Shown in pieces: positions 34,517 through 41,342 of a stretch of DNA of 64,000 nt. This DNA is from CAVQBC01 sp963848415 (lineage in GTDB: Bacteria; Actinomycetota; Thermoleophilia; Solirubrobacterales; Solirubrobacteraceae). Position numbers and translations under genes: made by a program. The stretch spans positions 3,038,001-3,102,000 of the forward strand of contig CAWKDN010000001.1 of NCBI GenBank assembly GCA_963848415.1, in the 5' to 3' direction. Positions within the stretch are counted from its first letter, which is position 1. Each line of letters begins with the position of its first letter. A model generated the notes under the pieces. It was given only the letters and a program-made list of their open reading frames with translations. It was not told the origin of the DNA and made no database searches.

Positions 34517-35832
34517 GCCGCCGCCTTGCGGCCCGCCGCCTCGGCCGCCGCCAGGCCGCGGTCGAGGTCGAAGAGGATGTCCTCCGGATCCTCGATCCCG
34601 ACGCTGATGCGGACCAGGTCCGGCAGGACGCCGGCCGCCTCCAGCGCCTCCTCGGAGAGCTGGCGATGCGTGGTCGTGGCGGGATGGATGACCAGCGTCC
34701 GGGTGTCGCCGACGTTGGCCAGGTGCGAGCAGAGCTCGACGCCCTCGATGAACGCCTCGCCGGCCGCGCGGCCACCGCCGAGGCCGAAGGAGAACACGGC
34801 GCCGGGGCCCCTCGGCAGGTAGCGCCGGGCCAGCGCGTGACTCGGGTGGTCGGCCAGCCCCGCGTAGCGCACCCACTCGACCCGCGGATCCTCCACGAGC
34901 GCCTCGGCGACGATCGCGGCGTTGGCGACGTGCGCGTCCATCCGCAGCGGCAGCGTCTCCATCCCGTGCAGCAGCAGGAAGGCGTTGAAGGGCGAGAGCG
35001 TGGCGCCGAGGTTGCGCAGCTCCTCGACGCGCAGCTTCGTGCAGAACCCGTACTCGCCGAAGTTGTCCCAGAAGCGCAGGTTGCCGTAGGTCGCCAGCGG
35101 CTCGGTCATCACCGGGAAGTTGCCGTTGTCCCACGGGAACGTCCCCGAGTCCACGACGACGCCGCCCATCGACGTGCCGTGGCCGCCGAGGAACTTCGTC
35201 GCGGAGTGCACCACGATGTCGGCGCCGTGGTCGAGCGGCCGGCACAGGTGCGGGGTCGCGAGCGTCGAGTCCACGACGAGCGGCACGCCGGCGTCGTGGG
35301 CGACCGCCGACAGCGCCCCGAGGTCGGCGACGGTGCCCGCCGGGTTGGCCACCGTCTCGGTGAACAGGAGCTTGGTGCGCCCGGGCTGGACCGCCGCCGC
35401 GAAGGCGTCCGGGTCGTCGGGCGCGACGAAGGTGGTCTCGATCCCCAGCCGGCGCAGCGTGACGTCGAGCAGTACGAAGGTCCCGCCGTAGAGCGCCGAG
35501 CTGGCCACGACGTGGTCGCCGGCGTCCGCGAGCGCCGTCACCACCATCGTCGAGGCGGCCTGGCCGCTGCCCGTCGCCACCGCCCCGATCCCGCCCTCGA
35601 GGCTCGCGACGCGCTCCTCGAAGGCCGCGACCGTCGGGTTGCCGAGGCGGCTGTAGATGTTGCCGTACTTCTGCAGGGCGAAGAGGTCGGCGGCGTCCTG
35701 GACGTCCTCGAAGACGAACGAGGTGGTCTGGTAGATCGGCACCTGGCGCGCGCCGGTCTCGGGGTCTGGCCGCCCGCCGGCGTGCACGGCGCGCGTGCGC
35801 TCCCCCCAGCTGCGGTCCTCGGAGGCGTCCAT
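34513..35832 (-). CDS. metY: O-acetylhomoserine sulfhydrylase MetY
   Basis: 439 residues, fold-type I PLP enzyme of the Cys/Met metabolism family: VPIYQTTSFVFEDVQDAADL, KYGNIYSRLGNPTVAAFEER, ATGSGQAASTMVV, VVDSTLATPHLCRPL and the PLP lysine in HSATKFLGGHGTSMGG. It joins O-acetylhomoserine with sulfide to make homocysteine. First gene of metY-CoA-binding-metX, each overlapping or closely spaced. The divergent LysR gene starts 26 bp away, so its product is the likely regulator. Confidence 0.92.
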   Translation of the reverse strand: MDASEDRSWGERTRAVHAGGRPDPETGARQVPIYQTTSFVFEDVQDAADLFALQKYGNIYSRLGNPTVAAFEERVASLEGGIGAVATGSGQAASTMVVTALADAGDHVVASSALYGGTFVLLDVTLRRLGIETTFVAPDDPDAFAAAVQPGRTKLLFTETVANPAGTVADLGALSAVAHDAGVPLVVDSTLATPHLCRPLDHGADIVVHSATKFLGGHGTSMGGVVVDSGTFPWDNGNFPVMTEPLATYGNLRFWDNFGEYGFCTKLRVEELRNLGATLSPFNAFLLLHGMETLPLRMDAHVANAAIVAEALVEDPRVEWVRYAGLADHPSHALARRYLPRGPGAVFSFGLGGGRAAGEAFIEGVELCSHLANVGDTRTLVIHPATTTHRQLSEEALEAAGVLPDLVRISVGIEDPEDILFDLDRGLAAAEAAGRKAAA

Positions 35833-35857
35833 GGCGCGAACTTATAGCGTGGCGTTC

Positions 35858-36790
35858 GTGTCCTCCGACCCGCGCCTGCTGCGCTCCTTCGTGGCGGTCG
35901 CCGACGAGCTGCACTTCGGGCGCGCGGCGCGGCGGCTGCATCTCGCCCAGCCCGCGCTGAGCAAGCAGATCCGGCGGCTGGAGCTGCAGCTCGGCGTGGC
36001 GCTGTTCGCCCGCACGCGCGCCCGGGTGGAGCTGACCGCCGCGGGGGCGGAGCTGCTGGGGCCGGCGCGCGAGGCGGTCGCGGCGCTGGACGCGGTCGAG
36101 GCGGCCGGGCGGCGCCTGGCCGGGGGCGAGCAGGCGCGGCTCGCGCTCGGGCTCTCGCCCGGTGTCCACTACCTCGCCCAGGTCGTGCTCGACCGCTGCG
36201 CGCGGCTGCGGCCGCCCGTCCGCGTGCGGGCGCGACAGGACAGCTCCGGCGCGCTGGCGCGCGCGGTCGCCGCCGGCGAGCTCGAGGTCGCGCTGGCGAT
36301 CTGCAGCGACACCGGCGAGGCGGCGGGCGTGCGCTGCGAGCGCCTGCTCGAGGAGCCCGTGGTGGTGGCGGTCGCCGCGGGCCATCCGCTCGCCGGCCGC
36401 GGGCGGGTGGCGCTCGCGGAGCTGGCGGGGGAGACGTTCGCGCTGGTCGACGCCGCCGACGGGCCGGGCTACAACCGCGCCGTGACCGAGCGCTGCGAGG
36501 CGGCGGGCTTCACGCCGCGCACGGTCGCCGACCCGCACGGGCCGATGGCGTGGGAGACCGCGGTGCGGACGGGCGGCTGCGCCGGGCTGACGACGCGCGC
36601 GTCGGCGGTCTCGACCGCCCAGGGCGTGCGGCTGCTCGAGCTCGGCCCGCCGGTCGGCTTCCCGGTCGAGCTGCTCACCGCGGCTCGCGGCGTGCCCTCC
36701 CCGGCCGCCGCCGCGTTCTGCGCGCTGGCGCGCGAGCTGGCGCGCGCGGGGGCGCTGCGCAGCGCTGCCGCGCCGCCGGTGCTCACCTGA
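35858..36790 (+). CDS. LysR-family transcriptional regulator
   Basis: 310 residues from GTG 35858, chosen because it gives the usual LysR start just before RLLRSFVAVADELHFGRAAR; an in-frame ATG at 35831 would overlap the metY start codon. The helix-turn-helix continues RLHLAQPALSKQIRRLELQL with FARTRARVELTAAG. The effector domain (about 90-295) includes LALGLSPGVHYL and LLEEPVVVAVAAGHPLAG. The AT-rich ACTTATAG at 35840 may be a promoter element. It probably senses a sulfur or methionine intermediate for the divergent operon. Its 3' end overlaps the convergent lipoprotein gene by eight bases. Confidence 0.88.
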   Translation: MSSDPRLLRSFVAVADELHFGRAARRLHLAQPALSKQIRRLELQLGVALFARTRARVELTAAGAELLGPAREAVAALDAVEAAGRRLAGGEQARLALGLSPGVHYLAQVVLDRCARLRPPVRVRARQDSSGALARAVAAGELEVALAICSDTGEAAGVRCERLLEEPVVVAVAAGHPLAGRGRVALAELAGETFALVDAADGPGYNRAVTERCEAAGFTPRTVADPHGPMAWETAVRTGGCAGLTTRASAVSTAQGVRLLELGPPVGFPVELLTAARGVPSPAAAAFCALARELARAGALRSAAAPPVLT

Positions 36791-37409
36791 CCGGGTCGTC
36801 GCCGAAGCGCGTCGCCGGGCTGCTCGCCTCGCGCTCGTGGGCGTTGGTGACGTCGGCCCACGCGCGTCCGCTGACGGCCTCGACGGTGGACCCCGGCCGG
36901 CCGCAGTCGGCGGCGGTCCACAGCGGCGCGCTCCGTCGGCGCGACACCGGCAGCTCGGCACCGGGCGCGACCTTGATGCGCTGGATCGCGGGCGGCGGCG
37001 CGTAGCGCTGGTAGGGGCGCTCGAAGCGCTCGCCGCTCGCGCGGTCGCGGCAGCGGATGCGGCCCTGGATCGACACGCGCGTGCGGGCGATGCCGCTCTC
37101 GGGGTCGCGGCCGGTCGCGACGCCGACCCGGCCCGCGTCGGTCAGCCGCAGGACGGCGACCGGTGGCGATGGGTCGGCGCTCGGCTCGGGCACCGTGATC
37201 CGCGCGCCCCCGTCGCCGCCGTTGCCGTGGCCGCGCTGGGTGCCCGCGTCGGGCGGGCCGGCCACGCCGCCGCCGTCGTCGTCCTCGGGGGCCGGCGCGG
37301 GCGTCGAGGCCGGCGCCGGCGTGGAGGCCGGCCGCTGTGGCTCCTCGTCGTCGCCGCCGCACGCGGTGAGCCCGAGGACGATCAGCAGGGGAGCGAGGCG
37401 CAGCCGCAC
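36783..37409 (-). CDS. Lipoprotein of unknown function
   Basis: 208 residues. Signal MRLRLAPLLIVLGLTAC with a lipobox ending LTAC, then a low-complexity Pro/Ala/Asp/Gly spacer (about 22-75) and a C-terminal domain of about 110 residues with IQGRIRCRDRASGERFERPY, APPPAIQRIKVAPGAELPV and three cysteines. No family recognised. It ends inside the last eight bases of the LysR gene, tail to tail. Confidence 0.75.
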   Translation of the reverse strand: MRLRLAPLLIVLGLTACGGDDEEPQRPASTPAPASTPAPAPEDDDGGGVAGPPDAGTQRGHGNGGDGGARITVPEPSADPSPPVAVLRLTDAGRVGVATGRDPESGIARTRVSIQGRIRCRDRASGERFERPYQRYAPPPAIQRIKVAPGAELPVSRRRSAPLWTAADCGRPGSTVEAVSGRAWADVTNAHEREASSPATRFGDDPVR

Positions 37410-37481
37410 GGCCGGCGACGTTAACCGCCGGCGGCCGCCACCGGAAATACCGGGACGGCCGCTTGTGATGCCTCTAGGGAA

Positions 37482-37673
37482 TCAGGTGCGCTCGGGCTCG
37501 GGCTCGGGCTCCGTGAGCTCGTCTCGCTCCTCTCGCCCCGTGACCGAGGCCTTGAACTCCGAGATGCTCTTGCCGAGCGCCCGGCCGGCGCCGGGGAGGC
37601 GCTTGGGGCCGAGGATCAGCAGGGCGATGATCGCCACGATGACGATCTCCATGGGTCCGACGCCGAGCGGCAC
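37482..37673 (-). CDS. tatA: Twin-arginine translocase subunit TatA
   Basis: 63 residues from GTG 37673, one base after the ferritin-like gene stop. Single membrane helix IVIVAIIALLILGPKRLPG with the TatA FGPKRLP-type hinge (here LGPKRLP), amphipathic helix RALGKSISEFKASVTG and a short acidic PEPEPEPE tail encoded by GCTCGG repeats. It forms the Tat pore. Its neighbour carries a Tat signal, so the pair may be a dedicated substrate-translocator unit. Confidence 0.88.
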   Translation of the reverse strand: MPLGVGPMEIVIVAIIALLILGPKRLPGAGRALGKSISEFKASVTGREERDELTEPEPEPERT

Positions 37674-37674
37674 G

Positions 37675-38424
37675 TCAGGCCACCATGCGGGTGTTGACAC
37701 CCTGCGGGTCCGGCGTTCTCCGGCTGACCTCGGCGTAGTCGTAGAGCTGGCCGGGCTTCGAGCCGGCCTCGCCGAAGCCGAAGCCGGCGGCCTTCAGTTG
37801 CGCGACGGCCGTGTTGATGCTCTTGAAGTTGAACGCCATGTACGCGCGGTCGTTGCCGAGCTGGCCCAGGCTCTGGAGCGCCAGCGCGCGATGCACGGCC
37901 TCCACGCCCATGATCTCGGCCGCGTAGCGCGCCTCCTTGGACTTCCGCGCCCGGGCGAAGACCGTGGTGCCGATCAGGTAGGCGTTGATGAAGATCTGGT
38001 CGCCGGCGACCAGGGTGGTCAGCAGACCCTCCTTGCTCGCGAAGACCGCGTCCGGGACGTGGATCTTGGTGGTGAGCGGCTTCGCGCCGAGCGCCTTGGT
38101 CAGCGCCTCGTAGTGGATGAGCTCCTCGCGGGCGGCGGCCTGCACGTTGGCCTTGGTGACCGGGTCGAGGTCGACCTTCTCCGGGCCGACGGTGTTGACG
38201 ATCGTCGCGAGCGCCTCGGCGGTGGCGGCGATGTTGAGGATGTTGGCGGGCGTGTTGTCGCCCGGAGCGGCGGACGCGAGCGACGGGAGCATCCCGAGCA
38301 GGCCCATGCCGCCGAGCGTCGCGCCGGCGCCGGCGACGAGCTGACGGCGGGTCGCCGCGGACTTGTCGCTGTGCTGGTTGTCGATCGCCTCGTAGACGAG
38401 GTTGGTGGTGTCGTCGTGGGACAC
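37675..38424 (-). CDS. Tat-exported ferritin-like domain protein
   Basis: 249 residues from GTG 38424, preceded by GGAGG at a normal distance. The Tat signal, SAATRRQLVAGAGATLGGMG with following hydrophobic stretch and a cleavage site near LASAAPG, begins about residue 17, an unusually long N-region. The mature part is a four-helix ferritin-like domain (Ferritin_2 type): AREELIHYEALTKALGA and EIMGVEAVHRALALQSLG supply Glu and His pairs that could hold a di-iron site. Role probably in periplasmic stress or metal handling; unproven. tatA follows after one base. Confidence 0.82.
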   Translation of the reverse strand: MSHDDTTNLVYEAIDNQHSDKSAATRRQLVAGAGATLGGMGLLGMLPSLASAAPGDNTPANILNIAATAEALATIVNTVGPEKVDLDPVTKANVQAAAREELIHYEALTKALGAKPLTTKIHVPDAVFASKEGLLTTLVAGDQIFINAYLIGTTVFARARKSKEARYAAEIMGVEAVHRALALQSLGQLGNDRAYMAFNFKSINTAVAQLKAAGFGFGEAGSKPGQLYDYAEVSRRTPDPQGVNTRMVA

Positions 38425-38559
38425 GGTGAAGCGCCTCCATGCAGGGGACTGGATGATTCGTTCACCGGTGTGATCGCAGCCGAGCGGTGCGCGGATCATG
38501 TGTTGGCGCCGCAAACGGAGGAGATTCGGCGGACGGCGGGCCTGGCGACAGCGCCGCCG

Positions 38560-38997
38560 CTACGGAGCCGTCGGCGTCCGGCCGGCCGGCACGACCTCAC
38601 CGGCGTAGCCGAGACGGTACGCCTGGTCGAGGTCCACGATCTCGCGGCCGAACGGCGTCAAGCAGACGGGGATGAGCTTGAAGTTGGCCAGGCCCAGCGG
38701 GATGCCGATGATCGTCAGGCACATCAGCACCCCGGTGATCAGGTGCCCGAGGGCGAGCCACCAGCCGGCGAGCACGAACCAGATGACGTTCCCGATCAGC
38801 GAGCCGGCGCCCGCGTCCGGGCGCTTGATGAGCGTGCGGCCGAACGGCCACAGGCAGAACAGCGCGAGCCGCGCGGAGGCCAGGCCGAACGGGATGGTGA
38901 TGATCAAGATGAACATCACCAGCGCCGCGAGCGCGTAGCCGAGCGCCAGCACCAGCCCTCCGAAGATCAGCCAGATGAGGTTGAGCAGCACGCGCAC
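38560..38997 (-). CDS. yccF: YccF-domain inner membrane protein
   Basis: 145 residues with two tandem YccF repeats: LLNLIWLIFGGLVLALGYAL through ITIPFGLASARLALFCLWPFGR, and LIGNVIWFVLAGWWLALGHL through IIGIPLGLANFKLIPVCLTPFG. Four or more membrane helices. Function unknown although widespread. It diverges from dinB by 62 bp; the SOS box lies on the dinB side. Confidence 0.88.
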   Translation of the reverse strand: MRVLLNLIWLIFGGLVLALGYALAALVMFILIITIPFGLASARLALFCLWPFGRTLIKRPDAGAGSLIGNVIWFVLAGWWLALGHLITGVLMCLTIIGIPLGLANFKLIPVCLTPFGREIVDLDQAYRLGYAGEVVPAGRTPTAP

Positions 38998-39043
38998 GAG
39001 ACGACACGCTACTCGCTGGCGAGCCGTTCCGCCGCAGGCTATG

Positions 39044-39057
39044 CGAACGTACGTTCG
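39044..39057. promoter_or_regulatory. LexA/SOS box CGAACGTACGTTCG
   Basis: Perfect match to the Gram-positive/actinobacterial SOS consensus CGAAC-N4-GTTCG, and itself a perfect 14-bp palindrome. It ends two bases before the dinB ATG, so LexA binding would cover the start of the transcript. Confidence 0.85.
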
Positions 39058-39059
39058 CC

Positions 39060-40130
39060 ATGCAGCCGGGGGTCCTCCACGCCGACGTCGACGCGTTCTA
39101 CGCCTCGGTCGCGCAGCGTGACGACCCGGCGTTGCTCGGCCGGCCGGTGGCGGTCGGCTCGTGGGTGGTGATGGCGGCGAGCTACGAGGCTCGGGCCTTC
39201 GGCATCCACGGCGGCATGCCCGCCTCGCGAGCCCGGCGGCTGTGTCCCGACCTCGTCTTCGCGGAGTCGAGCTTCGACGCCTACCGGCAGGCCAGCGACA
39301 CCGTGTTCGAGATCTTCCGCCGCTGCACGCCGGTGGTGCAGCCCGGCTCGATGGAGGAGGCGTTCCTCGACGTCAGCGAGGCGGACGAGCCGTCGGAGGC
39401 GATCGCCCGGCGGCTCCGCCAGGAGGTGCGCGAGGAGGCGGGACTCCCGCTCAGCGTCGGGGTCGCGCGCACCAAGGTGCTCGCCAAGATCGCCAGCCGG
39501 TCGGCCAAGCCGGACGGATTGTTCGTCGTGCCGCTCGAGCGCGAGCTCGAGTTCCTGCACCCGCTCCCGGTCGAGCGGATCTGGGGCGTGGGCGAGGCGA
39601 CCGCACGCAAGCTCAACGCGGCCGGCCTGCGGACCGTCGGCGAGGCCGCCGCGCTGAGCGAGGCCGAGCTGATGGACATCCTCGGCAAGGCCAGCGGCCG
39701 CTACGTGCACGCGGTCGCGAGCAACCGCGAGTTCAAGCGGGTCCAGCGGCGCCGCGGCCGTCGCTCGTTCGGGGCCCAGCGGGCGCTCGGCCGCGCTCCG
39801 CGCAGCCGCGAGGATCTCGACGAGGCGCTGACGGGCCTGGCCGAGCGGGTGACCACGCGCATGCAGCGCAAGGGCCGGGCGGGGCGCACGGTGGTGCTGC
39901 GGCTGCGCTTCCTCGACTACACGCGGGCCACTCGCTCGTCGACGCTTCCCTGCGCCACGGGCGAGGCGGCGCCGATCGCCGCCGCCCTGCGCGAGCTGCT
40001 GGACACGGCCATGCCGATGGTGGAGCGCAAGGGCATCACGCTGGTCGGCCTGACGGTGACGAACCTGGACGCCGCCGGCAGCGCCGGTCAGCTCGCCCTG
40101 CCGCTGGCGAAGGACGACGACGTCGTTTGA
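39060..40130 (+). CDS. dinB: DNA polymerase IV (Y-family, DinB)
   Basis: 356 residues from ATG 39060. Palm and fingers: HADVDAFYASVAQRDDPALL, MAASYEARAFGIHGGMPASR, and the catalytic SMEEAFLDVSEAD; thumb helix-hairpin-helix PVERIWGVGEATARKLNAAG; little finger from about 235. The C-terminus contains GQLALPL, a beta-clamp-binding motif. No ribosome site is visible because the SOS box occupies that position; leaderless translation is possible. Error-prone translesion synthesis under damage control. Confidence 0.92.
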   Translation: MQPGVLHADVDAFYASVAQRDDPALLGRPVAVGSWVVMAASYEARAFGIHGGMPASRARRLCPDLVFAESSFDAYRQASDTVFEIFRRCTPVVQPGSMEEAFLDVSEADEPSEAIARRLRQEVREEAGLPLSVGVARTKVLAKIASRSAKPDGLFVVPLERELEFLHPLPVERIWGVGEATARKLNAAGLRTVGEAAALSEAELMDILGKASGRYVHAVASNREFKRVQRRRGRRSFGAQRALGRAPRSREDLDEALTGLAERVTTRMQRKGRAGRTVVLRLRFLDYTRATRSSTLPCATGEAAPIAAALRELLDTAMPMVERKGITLVGLTVTNLDAAGSAGQLALPLAKDDDVV

Positions 40131-40151
40131 CGTACAGATCGTCCTCACCGA

Positions 40152-40165
40152 GTTGTACACTCAAC
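40152..40165. promoter_or_regulatory. Possible operator GTTG-TACACT-CAAC before the toxin-antitoxin operon
   Basis: Short inverted arms flank TACACT, which resembles a -10 hexamer, three bases before the antitoxin ATG. Antitoxins of this class usually repress their own promoter, so a site here is expected; the arms are only four bases. Confidence 0.3.
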
Positions 40166-40168
40166 CGC

Positions 40169-40432
40169 ATGGAGGTCGGGATCAGTGCACTGCGAGCCGA
40201 GCTGTCGAGCTGGATCGAGCGGGCCCGGGCCGGCGAGGAGATCGTCGTGACCGACCGGGGGACTCCGGTGGCGCGCCTGCTGGCGGTCGACACCGCTCCG
40301 TTGCTCGACGAGCTCGTCGAGCGTGGCGTCCTGAGCAAGCCACGACGCCCTGACCGTCCCGTCGCGCGACGTGCGAGCCGGGTGCAGGCGAGCGGCCCCG
40401 TGGCCGACCTCGTCAGCGAACAGCGTCGCTGA
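40169..40432 (+). CDS. Phd/VapB-type antitoxin
   Basis: 87 residues. Starts MEVGISALRAELSSWIERAR, followed by AGEEIVVTDRGTPVARLLAV, the Phd/YefM-like DNA-binding fold of type II antitoxins. The basic C-terminal part (KPRRPDRPVARRASRV) should wrap the toxin. It ends six bases before the PIN toxin gene. Confidence 0.88.
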   Translation: MEVGISALRAELSSWIERARAGEEIVVTDRGTPVARLLAVDTAPLLDELVERGVLSKPRRPDRPVARRASRVQASGPVADLVSEQRR

Positions 40433-40438
40433 GCAGCG

Positions 40439-40864
40439 ATGGCGATCGTGTACTTCGACAGCAGCGCGTTTCTCAAGCTGCTCGTCGAGGAGGACGGCAG
40501 CGAGCTCGCCGCGACGTTGTGGGACGGGTGTGACGCTGCCGTCTCCAGCCGCCTCGCCTACCCCGAGGTATGCGCTGCGCTGGCCGCTGCCGGGCGCTCG
40601 GATCGACTGAGCTCCGGCGACCAGCGTCGCGCCGAGGCCGAATGGGAGGACTACTGGGCTGCGATCAGACCGGTCGAGCTCACCGAGCCGGTCACCGCGC
40701 ACGCCGGACGACTGGCCGGCGACCTCGCGCTCCGTGGCGCCGACGCGATCCATCTGGCCAGCCTGTTCGCCGTCTCGGTCACCGAGACGGTGTTCGCCGT
40801 CTGGGATCGGCGTCTGCGGGCAGGCGCACGGACCGCCGGCGTTCGAGTCGCCCCGGCCGCCTGA
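40439..40864 (+). CDS. vapC: VapC-type PIN-domain toxin
   Basis: 141 residues. PIN RNase fold with the four acidic metal ligands visible: D7 in YFDSSAFLKLL, E43 in YPEVCAAL, D102 in GADAIHLASL and D123 in VWDRRLRAG. VapC enzymes cleave tRNA or rRNA and are held inactive by the antitoxin encoded six bases upstream. Confidence 0.9.
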   Translation: MAIVYFDSSAFLKLLVEEDGSELAATLWDGCDAAVSSRLAYPEVCAALAAAGRSDRLSSGDQRRAEAEWEDYWAAIRPVELTEPVTAHAGRLAGDLALRGADAIHLASLFAVSVTETVFAVWDRRLRAGARTAGVRVAPAA

Positions 40865-40938
40865 GCCACACCGCCGGCCAGAGGTGGCCGCTACCGTTCG
40901 TCCAAGCCGCGGGAGGCGCGGGCCGGTAGAACCGGGCC

Positions 40939-41332
40939 ATGACGACGGAGCCGATCATCCTGCCGCCCGGCGGCGGCCGCGCCTACGACCTGGGCCCGAT
41001 GCGCGGCGTGTTCAAGGCCGACGGGCCCGAGACGGACAATCGCTACTGCGCGTCCGAGTGGTCTGTGGAGCCGGGCGAAGCCGGGCCCGGGCCCGCACCA
41101 CCACGACGCCAACGAAGAGGTCTTCCTCGTCACTGCCGGCACGCTGTGGTTCCTCGTCGGCGAGTCCTGGGTCGAGGCACCGGCCGGAACCTTCCTGCGC
41201 ATCCCCGCGGGCGTCACCCACGACTTCGAGAACCGCGGCGAGGCGCCCGCGTCGGCCTTCAACATCTTCATGCCGGGAGGCTTCGAGGCGCCGTTCCGCG
41301 CCTGGTACGAGGCCGATCCCGACGCGAGCTGA
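40939..41332 (+). CDS. Cupin-domain protein, one +1 frameshift
   Basis: ATG 40939 opens MTTEPIILPPGGGRAYDLGP; after a single extra base in the GC-rich run near 41087 the frame continues PHHHDANEEVFLVTAGTLWF, EAPAGTFLRIPAGVTHDFEN and FNIFMPGGFEAPF to TGA 41332. The corrected length is 130 residues. The HHH...E and later His make a standard cupin metal site. Cupins of this type bind or convert small metabolites; the substrate is unknown. It converges on the LuxR regulator. Confidence 0.8.
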
Positions 41333-41342
41333 GCGGCGGCGC

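Noticed and set aside
37494..37518. GCTCGG tandem repeat as a microsatellite or regulatory element
   Set aside because: It encodes the Pro-Glu tail of TatA; only about four units.
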